Made by a program: the position numbers and the translations under genes
Shown: positions 9,320-17,180 of the stretch, one piece after another
How the letters are laid out: each line of letters starts with the position of its first letter
How positions within the stretch are numbered: the first letter of the stretch is position 1
Notes under the pieces: generated by a model
The model's input: only the letters and a program-made list of their open reading frames with translations
Databases searched by the model: none
Told to the model about the DNA's origin: nothing
Virus record (IMG/VR): IMGVR_UViG_3300042514_000542
Span: 142,591-206,590 of that record
Origin: a virus
DNA: 64,000 bases
Direction: 5' to 3' (one strand)

Positions 9320-10150
9320 ATGAGGAATCTAACAATTGGAATGGCAACGCATGATGATTTCGATGGGTTGTATTTCACAATTCAAAATATACGTTTGAAT
9401 CATAAAGAAATCTTAGATAAGATAGAATTTGTTATTATTGATAATAATCCAAATAGTAAACATGGTAAGAGTATTCGAAACTTTATGCAATGGATAAAGG
9501 AACCCGTCCAATATCTTCCCTTCACTAAGTTTCAATCCACTACAGTTAAAAACAAAGTATTCGAACTGGCAGATACGCCATATGTTCTATGTATAGATTC
9601 CCATGTTCTATTAGAACAAGGTTCTTTGAAAAAACTCATAAATTTCTACGAAAGTGGTAAAGATTATGGTAATTTACTACAAGGTCCATTAGTATATGAT
9701 GATATGGAAAATATTAGCAGTCACTTCGATCTAACTAAATGGGGTGGCAATATGTGGGGTCAATGGGGGTCAGATGATAGGGCTAAAAATCCAAATAATG
9801 AACCCTTTGAAATCCCAGCACAAGGTATGGGTCTTTTTTCCTGCCGTAAAGATGCTTGGTTAGGTTTTAATAAGGAATTTAGAGGATTTGGTGGTGAAGA
9901 AGGTTATATTCACGAAAAATATCGTAAAAATGGTAAAAAAGTTATATGTTTACCCTTTTTACGATGGGTTCATAGGTTTGATCGACCAAATGGAACCACG
10001 TATCCAAACATTTTGGAGGATAGGTTTCGAAATTATTACATAGGGTTTAAAGAACTTGGTCTTGATACCACAGAACTCTTTGAAAACTTTCCAGAGTTTT
10101 CTAATACCGAAAATCTCAATAAATTAGACTTAGAAATATCCAAATTTTAG
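9320..10150 (+). CDS. Family 2-type glycosyltransferase
   Basis: 276 aa GT-A fold protein. N-terminal LTIGMATHDDFDGLYFTIQN is the typical GT2 nucleotide-binding start, VIIDNNPNS the second strand, and CIDSHVLLEQG (about residues 93-103) takes the place of the DxD metal/nucleotide motif. GFGGEEGYIHEKYR near 193-206 resembles the acceptor-side GG.(D/E)ED region. It would transfer a sugar from a nucleotide-sugar to an unknown acceptor, perhaps the adjoining fibre proteins. Its stop overlaps the convergent gene at 10147 by 4 nt. Confidence 0.75.
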   Translation: MRNLTIGMATHDDFDGLYFTIQNIRLNHKEILDKIEFVIIDNNPNSKHGKSIRNFMQWIKEPVQYLPFTKFQSTTVKNKVFELADTPYVLCIDSHVLLEQGSLKKLINFYESGKDYGNLLQGPLVYDDMENISSHFDLTKWGGNMWGQWGSDDRAKNPNNEPFEIPAQGMGLFSCRKDAWLGFNKEFRGFGGEEGYIHEKYRKNGKKVICLPFLRWVHRFDRPNGTTYPNILEDRFRNYYIGFKELGLDTTELFENFPEFSNTENLNKLDLEISKF

Positions 10151-10377
10151 ATATTTCCCAAGGAAGCTTCACACTCTACATCGTGTAACATAGCTGGAAA
10201 TCTATCTTTGATGTATGATTCGATGGCTAATGGCTTAATCATATCAATAGGATCGACATTTAGATCCTTCGCCTTCTCTTCAATGAAGTGAAATGCCTCA
10301 ACCAAACACATCCATCTGGTAAATTCACCAGTTGTCATTTCTTCCACTATCCCATCACCTCGTTTTATTGTAATCAT
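10147..10377 (-). CDS. Small hypothetical protein
   Basis: 76 aa, mostly helical and acidic, with no recognised family. ATG start at 10377; a TACAAT hexamer lies 8 nt upstream and could be a -10 element, but no clear -35 is seen. Convergent overlap of 4 nt with the glycosyltransferase at 9320. It ends the minus-strand block that includes 10404 and 10909. Confidence 0.5.
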   Translation of the reverse strand: MITIKRGDGIVEEMTTGEFTRWMCLVEAFHFIEEKAKDLNVDPIDMIKPLAIESYIKDRFPAMLHDVECEASLGNI

Positions 10378-10403
10378 AAGTCCCTATTGTAGTTCGGTTT
10401 TAA

Positions 10404-10943
10404 TTAATTATTTTTACCAACTAATTCATCAAAGGTCTGCTCAATATTCAATGGTTCCGAAACCAAAACAGTGTTATAGTTGATGTCAACCTTATAATAC
10501 TGTTTACATTTTTCACACTGGACTACGTTATCGGTATTTGGTGAAAATAAGCCTTGGAACGTATTACCACCACATACACAAGGAAGTTCTACTAGCAAAG
10601 AATCGAAAATGTCCTCATAATCGAGGATAACTTTCCTCTGTTCTTCGTCTTTCAGAGAGTGTTCAGCGATAATTAGATCTTGCGTCTTAATAATCTCTTG
10701 AGATTCTAAATCTGGGCTGTTTTTCTTAAGTAAGAAAGCGCAAACACCCCAAGATATAGGCAAAACAATTGATAATGATCTAACGTAATCATCCAGACCA
10801 ATTCCATAAGAGATTAATACCGAAATTGCCGTAGCGATGACAAAATATTGCCAGTTTTGTTTAAGATACTCTGTCATTTGAATGAGTCTATCAGATTTTC
10901 TAAGATTGTCAATCCATTTCTTCGAAATCGAGGTCACGATCAC
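10404..10943 (-). CDS. Small membrane protein with zinc-ribbon-like tail
   Basis: 179 aa from the GTG at 10943; the ATG at 10877 is an alternative that avoids most of the 35-nt overlap with the upstream gene. Two hydrophobic segments follow (YFVIATAISVLISYGIGL and LSIVLPISWGVCAFLL, about residues 33-72), then a soluble domain with CVCGG and CEKC pairs near 122-145, a probable zinc ribbon. This predicts a hairpin membrane anchor with a cytoplasmic metal-binding domain. Function unknown. Confidence 0.55.
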   Translation of the reverse strand: MIVTSISKKWIDNLRKSDRLIQMTEYLKQNWQYFVIATAISVLISYGIGLDDYVRSLSIVLPISWGVCAFLLKKNSPDLESQEIIKTQDLIIAEHSLKDEEQRKVILDYEDIFDSLLVELPCVCGGNTFQGLFSPNTDNVVQCEKCKQYYKVDINYNTVLVSEPLNIEQTFDELVGKNN

Positions 10944-11286
10944 CTAAATGTCTCGCTCCAATGGTATATTTTTCCAATGTGGAGTCCACGTTTTGTAAAA
11001 GATATACGACCATCTTCTCTGTATTCTTCTTAAGCTTTAGTAATTGCTTCTTATTCTTAAATTCTTTGGTTTTTAAAGCAACTTCAATGGCCTTACAAGC
11101 CTGAATACCATTATCTACCATATTTCCATAATATTCTGGAATTTCTGCCATTTCATATGGTAAAACATTCGGACCATAATGGGTTTCTTTTTCTTCAGCT
11201 TTCCATTTTCTCATCTGGGTTCTTGGATCGTGATCGTGATCGATCTCTCCAGATGCAAATTTTGTGGAATATGGTGACTCAGGCAT
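10909..11286 (-). CDS. Hypothetical protein with late-type start
   Basis: 125 aa, no recognised family; charged, helical C-terminal half (KTKEFKNKKQLLKLKKNTEK). The open frame extends upstream to 11526, but that part is antisense to the well-supported plus-strand gene at 11324. The ATG at 11286 lies exactly 5 nt after a minus-strand TAAATA and is the likely start. It overlaps the next gene. A virion role is possible given the late motif, but this is inference. Confidence 0.6.
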   Translation of the reverse strand: MPESPYSTKFASGEIDHDHDPRTQMRKWKAEEKETHYGPNVLPYEMAEIPEYYGNMVDNGIQACKAIEVALKTKEFKNKKQLLKLKKNTEKMVVYLLQNVDSTLEKYTIGARHLGDRDLDFEEMD

Positions 11287-11291
11287 ACATA

Positions 11292-11297
11292 TATTTA
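11292..11297 (-). promoter_or_regulatory. Late-promoter-like TAAATA (minus), 5 nt before ATG
   Basis: Reads CTAAATA on the minus strand, then 5 nt to the ATG at 11286. It is back-to-back with a plus-strand TAAATA at 11310, forming a divergent late-promoter pair in a 37-nt gap. Confidence 0.6.
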
Positions 11298-11309
11298 GTT
11301 GCCAATGAC

Positions 11310-11315
11310 TAAATA
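11310..11315 (+). promoter_or_regulatory. Late-promoter-like TAAATA, 8 nt before ATG
   Basis: CTAAATA followed after 8 nt by the ATG at 11324; divergent partner of 11292-11297. Confidence 0.5.
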
Positions 11316-11323
11316 TATAAAGT

Positions 11324-11764
11324 ATGAGTAAATTCGCAAAAAACTTCCTTGAAGTATTAAAAGAAGCAGATCTTGATAGAGATCTTGAGAGACAAGCTAT
11401 GGAAGGTTCTCTTGATGACGGTATCGATCCTTCTGAATTCGATACCGATATGGAGATGTCCCCTGAAGAAGCACAAGCCACTGATGAAGTTGCCGATGCT
11501 ATGTCGAAACGTAACCAACAAATCATTTCAGAACTCCAAGGTTGGATTGATCAAGTCGAAGAGTTCCTTAGCTTTCTTAACAGTGAAGATCCTAATAGTG
11601 TCCAATCACGTTTGGCTGCTGCTGAACCAGATACCGTTATGGATAAGATGAAACAGTCTCAACAAACTAAAATTAGTCGTGTTGCATCTGACTTAGCGAG
11701 TTTACATCAAAACTTCCTTGGATTCATGGCTCAAACTTCCAACGCAAGATTTAAATATGTGTGA
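11324..11764 (+). CDS. Putative internal head/prohead protein
   Basis: 146 aa, acidic and helical. The N-terminus MSKFAKNFLEVLKEADLDRD fits the short Lys/Phe helix ending in hydrophobic-x-E/A that in T4 targets internal proteins to the prohead and is cut by the gp21 protease; VLKE/A would be the cut site. The rest is a Glu/Asp/Gln-rich helical protein like scaffold-core proteins. TAAATA upstream predicts late expression. Function is inferred; no family was recognised. Confidence 0.6.
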   Translation: MSKFAKNFLEVLKEADLDRDLERQAMEGSLDDGIDPSEFDTDMEMSPEEAQATDEVADAMSKRNQQIISELQGWIDQVEEFLSFLNSEDPNSVQSRLAAAEPDTVMDKMKQSQQTKISRVASDLASLHQNFLGFMAQTSNARFKYV

Positions 11765-11821
11765 TTTTTGTTGATAATCAACGAGTTATAACTTTCATTA
11801 AGAAAACTTCAACACTTTAGA

Positions 11822-11827
11822 TAAATA
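11822..11827 (+). promoter_or_regulatory. Late-promoter-like TAAATA, 13 nt before ATG
   Basis: TAAATA followed after 13 nt by the ATG at 11841. The longer spacing predicts a leader of about 8 nt. Confidence 0.4.
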
Positions 11828-11840
11828 ATAGTATAATTTT

Positions 11841-11912
11841 ATGAAAAAGAAAGATCAAGAAGCAATTACCAAGTTATATACAGAGGGAGATCATTCCAAT
11901 GACTATAGATGA
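11841..11912 (+). CDS. 23-codon leader ORF ending in TGA, in frame with next gene
   Basis: Encodes 23 residues beginning MKKKDQEAITKLYTEG, with the head-targeting style of neighbouring genes (LYTE/G). It ends in TGA directly followed by an in-frame ATG (TGAATG at 11910-11915). It is either a separate peptide coupled to the next gene or the N-terminus of a single protein cut by a nonsense codon. TGA is a normal stop elsewhere in the window, so genome-wide recoding is not supported. Confidence 0.45.
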   Translation: MKKKDQEAITKLYTEGDHSNDYR

Positions 11913-12176
11913 ATGGATGATGATTCTTCGGAGTATGATTCATCCAATTTATATTATCCCTCGGATGAGGAAGAACAATTAAAACGTGGATTGATACCAG
12001 TTGGAGGGATAATTAGAGCTTTGAAAGCTGCGAACTTACCTAACAAAAATATTTTGAATTATTTTATAGATATTACATCCGATGATTATGATGATGGTAT
12101 GATTAATAGAATAGCAGAGGTTATCCTATCAACTGGGAAGTTCAATTTATCCATTGAAGATCTTGAAAATTTTTAA
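11913..12176 (+). CDS. Acidic hypothetical protein
   Basis: 87 aa with a strongly acidic, Ser/Tyr-rich first 27 residues (DDDSSEYDSS, PSDEEEQ) and a helical remainder. No family recognised. The ATG directly follows the TGA of the 23-codon ORF in the same frame, so it may be expressed by reinitiation or be the body of one longer protein of 110 codons. A hairpin terminator lies just downstream inside the convergent primase gene. Confidence 0.5.
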   Translation: MDDDSSEYDSSNLYYPSDEEEQLKRGLIPVGGIIRALKAANLPNKNILNYFIDITSDDYDDGMINRIAEVILSTGKFNLSIEDLENF

Positions 12177-12177
12177 C

Positions 12178-13254
12178 TCATAACTTTCCAAACAAAATCT
12201 TAAATTTAACAATAGCACCTTTACCACAGGTGCTATTTGCTTTTAGAAACCCATGTTTAATCTCATCAAGTCCACAATGAATACACAATTCATTAAAGTC
12301 TTTAAACTCTTTAAACTTCTCGGGCCAAATAAAGACACACTCTCCCATCTCTAGAAGAACTTGAGTCTTTAATCGAGATGCTTTATCAATCCATTGGTTA
12401 TCTAATACCCAAATCTTATTAAAAAGCTTCAGTTCTTCTAGTTGATCTAACTGAATTGGTGTGAACTTGTGGTGTCCTTCATTGATACCTGCCACAGCCA
12501 CTCCATTTCGCACAAAACAGGCATCTAGGGGGCCTTCAAAGATGAAAACGTCATCTAGTGCTGAATCGATCCTATCTATCCCAAAAATCGATTTGTCGGA
12601 GTTGAATTTAGATATGTAATTGGGTTTCTCATCCCATTCAAACAATCTTCTCGACTGATAGTGAATAAAATTACCGGAAGTGTCTAAAAATGGTATCGTT
12701 AACCTATTCTTATGACTATAATCCTTAAGAGATATGTAAAAATTACATCTATTGATTGCCGTATCTAATCTACGACTCTTAATATAAGTCAAAGCTGTCT
12801 GAACTATGTGATTATCCTTATAAAACTCCCTCTGAGTGGGATCACTAAGGTTAATACTATCGTCAGGTAGAGATGGCTGCTTCTTTCGTTGAATTGGCTC
12901 ATCAAAATTCAATTCAACTGACACTTCATTGTTACCAACGTCCTTACGGATCTGTTCATCTGTCATTCCAGAGACTTTTCGTATCCAATTATAGGGTTTT
13001 AGACTTGAACCGCAGTTATGACAGAAAATATTGTCATCTTTGGGAATATAGAAACATCTTTTCTTATTCCCCCAACTCTTACCCTCTTTACAGATGGGAC
13101 AACAAGAGTTATATACGTTCGTATAGTTATTATAGGATACTTTATACCCCAATTCGTAAAATTTAGCTACAACATAATCATTCGGAAGATCGAACGACTT
13201 CTTTGTTGTGGATGAATTGAGCTTTGGAAGTTTTTTTAACAGGCTTGGGTGCAT
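12178..13254 (-). CDS. 61: DNA primase, T4 gp61-like
   Basis: 358 aa (T4 gp61 is about 342). Synthesises RNA primers for the lagging strand in complex with helicase gp41. An N-terminal zinc ribbon is visible as CPIC (about 52-55) and CHNC (about 73-76). The TOPRIM domain carries VFIFEGPLDACF with its conserved Glu near residue 240 and IWVLDNQW in place of the DxD strand. The ATG at 13254 gives a 77-nt overlap with the preceding gene; no later Met precedes the zinc ribbon, so it is kept. Convergent with 11913. Confidence 0.88.
   Translation of the reverse strand: MHPSLLKKLPKLNSSTTKKSFDLPNDYVVAKFYELGYKVSYNNYTNVYNSCCPICKEGKSWGNKKRCFYIPKDDNIFCHNCGSSLKPYNWIRKVSGMTDEQIRKDVGNNEVSVELNFDEPIQRKKQPSLPDDSINLSDPTQREFYKDNHIVQTALTYIKSRRLDTAINRCNFYISLKDYSHKNRLTIPFLDTSGNFIHYQSRRLFEWDEKPNYISKFNSDKSIFGIDRIDSALDDVFIFEGPLDACFVRNGVAVAGINEGHHKFTPIQLDQLEELKLFNKIWVLDNQWIDKASRLKTQVLLEMGECVFIWPEKFKEFKDFNELCIHCGLDEIKHGFLKANSTCGKGAIVKFKILFGKL
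12211..12244 (+). terminator. Hairpin terminator for the 11.3-12.2 kb plus-strand genes
   Basis: A 10-bp stem (AATAGCACCT / AGGTGCTATT) with a 7-nt loop, followed by TGCTTTT. It lies inside the 3' coding end of the convergent primase gene. Confidence 0.55.
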
Positions 13255-13456
13255 TTTCTACAAATTCTAAAATATCATTCGTCAATCCAAAGTCAAACTC
13301 ATCTTTCGGAACCCATAAATTCTCCATAACGGGAATAGCTAAAAATCCATGCTGAGAAGAATTGGATTCAATATATACCAACATTTTACCTGCATGTTTT
13401 CCTGTAGTGCAAGCGTATATATTACCAAACTTTATTTTATTCTTGAAAAATAGCAT
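13178..13456 (-). CDS. Small hypothetical protein overlapping primase start
   Basis: 92 aa. The first 60 residues look like a small beta fold (GNIYACTTGKHAGKMLVYIES, LAIPVMENLWVP); the tail is Lys/Pro-rich (NAPKPVKKTSK). The last 77 nt overlap the primase start in another frame. Situated 1 nt after the upstream gene's stop, so co-transcribed with replication genes. No family recognised. Confidence 0.55.
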   Translation of the reverse strand: MLFFKNKIKFGNIYACTTGKHAGKMLVYIESNSSQHGFLAIPVMENLWVPKDEFDFGLTNDILEFVENAPKPVKKTSKAQFIHNKEVVRSSE

Positions 13457-13457
13457 A

Positions 13458-13760
13458 TTAATTTATACGTGAATTCATAAAGCGACCAATTTCTTCCATG
13501 AAAGCGTTATCCAGAGCAGATTTTTCAATCTTTTCTTTGTATACTGTCATATTAATCGGATTACCATCTAGATCATAACCTATGAGCTTGAAGCATGATA
13601 GAAATTCTCCTATAGTTCCAATCAAGGCATTGTTCAGTATATTCTTTTTAGGAATCTTTCTTTTATCTTTTAACTGTAAGGATAAAGCTTCCTTAAGAAT
13701 ATTTTTTATCTCGTCATCACTAAACTCTTTAAAGTCTGGTTGTTCTGGAGTATCTTCCAT
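13458..13760 (-). CDS. Hypothetical protein in replication block
   Basis: 100 aa, charged N-terminal half, predominantly helical. No recognised family. It lies between the clamp-proximal gene 13769 and the primase group with short spacing, so it is probably part of the same early/middle operon. No TAAATA motif precedes it, unlike the late genes. Confidence 0.55.
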   Translation of the reverse strand: MEDTPEQPDFKEFSDDEIKNILKEALSLQLKDKRKIPKKNILNNALIGTIGEFLSCFKLIGYDLDGNPINMTVYKEKIEKSALDNAFMEEIGRFMNSRIN

Positions 13761-13768
13761 GAAGATAT

Positions 13769-14275
13769 TTAACTATCAACTTCAACTTTACTAGTGTATT
13801 GATTATCTTCGGTTTTTTGAGGGACACCCTTCTCGATTAGAGTAGTGATAATGATTTCCATTGATTGTGTTTTAAGGGAATAGTTCTTAAACCTGTTACC
13901 ACCATCATTAAATTCAAAGTGAACTTCACCCGGAGATTCTTTATTTACATAACATGTAATAATTAAACAATGACCACCTGGATCTACCATGATAGTCCAT
14001 TTACGTGGATCTGAAATTGGATAATCTTTAAATAAACGAATCGCAATGAATCCACTGTCCCTCAATCTATTTAAAAAATAGCCACCTGTTGTAATCGAAT
14101 TTTTTTTCTTGTTCATTGGTTTAAATTTGTATTGGAAGTAGTCTTTAGTTATTCCCATCTTTTCATAATCTATTGTAAGTGATCTACCGGTGTAATCTGG
14201 TGCAGGTATGTCCACAGATATAAGTTCTGGAAACTCAAATGGTTGTTCTTGGTTTATATTGAATCCACTTAACAT
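13769..14275 (-). CDS. Hypothetical protein downstream of sliding clamp
   Basis: 168 aa, alpha/beta mixture, not recognised. It starts 1 nt after the clamp stop codon, so it is translated from the clamp mRNA. The position recalls the T4 order with clamp-loader genes and regA next to gene 45, but I see no AAA+ motifs and no clear RegA resemblance, so neither name is used. Confidence 0.55.
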   Translation of the reverse strand: MLSGFNINQEQPFEFPELISVDIPAPDYTGRSLTIDYEKMGITKDYFQYKFKPMNKKKNSITTGGYFLNRLRDSGFIAIRLFKDYPISDPRKWTIMVDPGGHCLIITCYVNKESPGEVHFEFNDGGNRFKNYSLKTQSMEIIITTLIEKGVPQKTEDNQYTSKVEVDS

Positions 14276-14276
14276 A

Positions 14277-14993
14277 TTACTTACTAAGGCTGCTTAGGAT
14301 ATAATTTAGTTCAACATTACCATTTTTCAAGCTAATGCTACCGATTCCCATCTTATTAATTCTAAGAGTGAATACTTTTGAATCACCGAATGATAATAGA
14401 CGAATGTTATCAAGATTTAAAATGAATTCATCCATTTCAAAATCGACATCATCTCCTTCAATGGTTAGAACATCGGTGTTCATCATTGTTCTATCACCCA
14501 ATGACCAATATAACTTCTCATCTTCTGTAAAGATGTATAATTTATTAGTGTCTTTGAAAATTGAGGACTGTTTAATAACAGTGTCCAGAAAAGATTTACT
14601 TACATCGAATTCATATTCGTATTGCAGACTCTCAATCTTTGAAAGAGTCAATTTAGGGGCGACCAAAATTCCATCACCATAAAGATGGTATTTGAATTTG
14701 ATTTTCTTACCTTTATATTCTAAATTATTTGAATTTAGAATGAACTCTACCTCCTTATCTGGTATAAGATCCAAGGACTTGGATAACTTCTTAACAGATG
14801 GTAGATTTAAAACTTGTGGATCATCATAATCACTGTCTAACGTAGACCATAGAAACATGCTTCGATCTTCGGATGAAGAGATTGCATATATTCTATCTGT
14901 TTCTACATTGAGGATCGAGGAATCACTTACTTTGGACAATCCTTCGAGAAAATTCTTAAAATCGTCCTTATTAAACTTAATTGTTTTTTGCAT
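14277..14993 (-). CDS. 45: Sliding clamp, T4 gp45-like
   Basis: 238 aa (T4 gp45 is 228). The trimeric ring tethers polymerase gp43 to DNA and, in T4, also activates late transcription with gp55 and gp33. The sequence fits the family: an N-terminal Lys/Phe-rich strand-helix (TIKFNKDDFKNFLEGLSKV), the ILNVETDRIYAISSSEDRS segment, and duplicated clamp domains through the C-terminal SISLKNGNVELNYILSSL. It overlaps the upstream 164-aa gene by 17 nt. No TAAATA upstream. Confidence 0.88.
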   Translation of the reverse strand: MQKTIKFNKDDFKNFLEGLSKVSDSSILNVETDRIYAISSSEDRSMFLWSTLDSDYDDPQVLNLPSVKKLSKSLDLIPDKEVEFILNSNNLEYKGKKIKFKYHLYGDGILVAPKLTLSKIESLQYEYEFDVSKSFLDTVIKQSSIFKDTNKLYIFTEDEKLYWSLGDRTMMNTDVLTIEGDDVDFEMDEFILNLDNIRLLSFGDSKVFTLRINKMGIGSISLKNGNVELNYILSSLSK

Positions 14994-15471
14994 TTTGTTT
15001 CAACTTTGGGACAATTGTATCTTCCTTTGTTGATTTTTCAAGCAACGAAATAACTTTTGTCAACTTTTTCGAAATATCTCTCAAAAGGTCATTAGTAATT
15101 GTTTGCTCGGATGTATTGAAAGAAAACTCCAACTGATCACCAGGATCGGGTGTTGGTAATTGCGGGTTATGTTGCGGTTGCACATATGGCGTGTATGACG
15201 CAGTTCCCATAATTGGATCTGGTTGATCCAAGGGTATTGCTGGTGGTACATACATGGGTTGTGGACGAACAACAGAGTTCAGAGCAAGATTTTGCGCTTG
15301 CTCTAAACCCTGTTTAATAGACATACTACCATTATCCTTATGTGTTCCCGGCATGGGATTATTCGAGATAAAAGATTCGACAACTCTCGACTCTTGATAT
15401 AAGGGTCCAGCAAATGCCGCCAAAGCAGCAAAATCATCGGGTGTCATTGGTGGTATGTATCCGTCGTCCAT
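14977..15471 (-). CDS. Pro/Gln-rich hypothetical protein between gp32 and gp45
   Basis: 164 aa with a long Pro/Gln/Tyr-rich, probably disordered centre (about 65-115) and a helical C-terminus (TNDLLRDISKKLTKVISLLE). Not recognised. The central segment is followed by QLEFSF, reminiscent of a short hydrophobic clamp- or SSB-binding peptide, but this is speculative. Its ATG is next to a 16-bp palindrome; it overlaps the gp45 start, so it is co-transcribed with the clamp. Confidence 0.5.
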   Translation of the reverse strand: MDDGYIPPMTPDDFAALAAFAGPLYQESRVVESFISNNPMPGTHKDNGSMSIKQGLEQAQNLALNSVVRPQPMYVPPAIPLDQPDPIMGTASYTPYVQPQHNPQLPTPDPGDQLEFSFNTSEQTITNDLLRDISKKLTKVISLLEKSTKEDTIVPKLKQNAKNN

Positions 15472-15487
15472 ATGATTAATTAATCAT
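15472..15487. repeat. 16-bp perfect palindrome between gp32 and the next gene
   Basis: ATGATTAATTAATCAT abuts the start codon of the 164-aa gene and lies 9 nt after the gp32 stop. It could act as an operator or mRNA hairpin; no function is shown. Confidence 0.4.
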
Positions 15488-15496
15488 TGGTTTCGT

Positions 15497-16414
15497 TTAG
15501 TCAATATCTAATTCTTTAAGTAGATCATCTACATCAGTATCAGCACTGCTACGAAGACTATCGGTGTCAAAATCCATAGGAATCTCATCCTCTGGTTCTT
15601 CGCTAACCTTTTTATCAGCCTTTGGTTTGGTTTCCTTCTTAGGAATAGACTTACGTTCTTCCTTTTTAGGTTCAACTACACCATCAGTATCGAAATGTTC
15701 TTCAAGTAGTGCTTGAAGTTCTTCGACTGTCTTCACAGGATAGACTTGGGTAAGATCATGCACGCTCGCATAAACTTCATCGATTTCCTTATCAGTAAGG
15801 TCTAACTTAGTCTTAGAAGAGAATCTTGAAGATTTATAAGTTGTATAAATTCCTTGTTCCTCTGCTTTGATTTTGAAATCGCAACCATCTTTTGATAAAT
15901 CAAAGATAGCAGCACCGAATTCATCGGCATCCTCACCTGTCATTGCAGCATCTACAATCGTCTTAAGTTGTGGACCCATGTTAAGAATCTTAACGGTTCC
16001 ATTATTTTCTGGATTTGCAGGATCATCGATAACATAAACGTTAACGAACCATGCTTCCTTCTCCTTAATCGGATTTTCAAACTTCTCATCCTTAGCGGGT
16101 TCAGTATCTTTCCAACCCTTATAGAGTTTCCAACGGACTTCATTGATAGGATCTCTTTCCCCAAAAGACTTTAGGGAAATTGCATTAACAAATGATCCAT
16201 CTTTCTTAGAAGTCCACTGATTTAAATAGTGATGGAAGAATGTCTTGTCATCACCACTTTCAAGTCCATCAACGTCTGGAATCAACCTAAGTGTATAGGT
16301 ATGTCCTGCTGGGAACTTGATGATATTTGCGAAAGATCCACTAGGGGTTCTTTCCGTCTTTTTAAGAGCATCTTTGATCTTGTCAAACATACTCGCATTG
16401 TATTTTTTTGCCAT
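15497..16414 (-). CDS. 32: Single-stranded DNA-binding protein, T4 gp32-like
   Basis: 305 aa (T4 gp32 is 301). Coats ssDNA during replication and recombination and interacts with gp59, gp43 and UvsY. The N-terminal basic segment (MAKKYNASMFDKIKDALKKT), the OB-fold core (HTYTLRLIPDVDGLESGDDKTFFHHYLNQW) and the acidic C-terminal tail (PEDEIPMDFDTDSL) are all present. The zinc cysteines of T4 (C77, C87, C90) have no counterparts: residues about 60-100 contain no Cys. ATG start; no TAAATA upstream. Confidence 0.92.
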   Translation of the reverse strand: MAKKYNASMFDKIKDALKKTERTPSGSFANIIKFPAGHTYTLRLIPDVDGLESGDDKTFFHHYLNQWTSKKDGSFVNAISLKSFGERDPINEVRWKLYKGWKDTEPAKDEKFENPIKEKEAWFVNVYVIDDPANPENNGTVKILNMGPQLKTIVDAAMTGEDADEFGAAIFDLSKDGCDFKIKAEEQGIYTTYKSSRFSSKTKLDLTDKEIDEVYASVHDLTQVYPVKTVEELQALLEEHFDTDGVVEPKKEERKSIPKKETKPKADKKVSEEPEDEIPMDFDTDSLRSSADTDVDDLLKELDID

Positions 16415-16421
16415 ATTCTTA

Positions 16422-17180
16422 TTATTGTTTTAGTTTATTTTCTAGTTTTGTTTGTTTTGTTTGAAGGTTTTCACCTTCAAAAGTATTTAACGTAAGTTTT
16501 AAATTATTCAATCTCGCTTCTCTCATTTTTTGTTTTGTCTCTTCAGAATGCTTATAACCTAATCTGGCAGTTCTTGCATTTTCTTTATGCTCTTCCGACA
16601 AAGGTTTTCCTATTTTCGATTCTCTAATTTTAATCTTTGTTTCTTCCGACATTTGTTTTCCCATTTTCGAGATTCTCATCTTTTCTTTCGACTCTTCGGT
16701 ATGTTTCCGTCTTCGACACTTTTCTTTGAAAGAATCAGATTTTGGTTTTTTCATTTTATTTTTTGTATATTCCGAATGTTTCTTACCCCTTTGACCTTCA
16801 CTCATTCTTTTCCGAACTTCTTCAGAGCATTTATATCCAGTTCTATCAGTTGAATATTTACAGATATTATATCCTATATTTCTATCGGTGGAATTATAGA
16901 TTCCAATATAATGAGCCTCTCTATCAAAAAGTTTTTCTTTATCTAAATTTTTATTAAAATTTTCAAATATTTCTAGTATATCTATTTCAAAATTTTCCCA
17001 CCCATATTTAATCAATGCATTTTCAAAATGAAATCGTCCAAATTTTCTATTACAACACGATTTATGATACGACAATCTATTATAGATATTTACGGATTTA
17101 CCTATATATATTTTACCACTTACTATACAGACAAGTTTATATATTCCCGCCTTCTTTGGTATTTCCATTGTTTGATTCAT
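16422..17180 (-). CDS. GIY-YIG homing endonuclease with NUMOD3 repeats, copy 1
   Basis: 252 aa, Seg-like free-standing nuclease. GIY-YIG motifs at residues 12-30 (AGIYKLVC, GKIYIGKS), then the domain through about residue 100, then NUMOD3-type DNA-binding repeats (HSEETKQKMREARLN and relatives) to the C-terminus. It makes a strand break in DNA lacking the gene, promoting its own spread. It lies between gp59 and gp32; its 5' end overlaps the gp59 3' end by 44 nt. The ATG at 17180 is 5 nt after TAAATA, predicting late expression inside an early operon. Confidence 0.85.
   Translation of the reverse strand: MNQTMEIPKKAGIYKLVCIVSGKIYIGKSVNIYNRLSYHKSCCNRKFGRFHFENALIKYGWENFEIDILEIFENFNKNLDKEKLFDREAHYIGIYNSTDRNIGYNICKYSTDRTGYKCSEEVRKRMSEGQRGKKHSEYTKNKMKKPKSDSFKEKCRRRKHTEESKEKMRISKMGKQMSEETKIKIRESKIGKPLSEEHKENARTARLGYKHSEETKQKMREARLNNLKLTLNTFEGENLQTKQTKLENKLKQ

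Noticed and set aside
11287-11526. N-terminal extension of the minus-strand gene up to 11526
   Set aside because: It is antisense to the plus-strand gene at 11324, which has its own motif and protein-like composition; the ATG at 11286 sits 5 nt after TAAATA.
11841-12176. Genome-wide TGA recoding
   Set aside because: Many well-supported genes end in TGA with normal C-termini and ATGA overlaps, so only this site is unusual.
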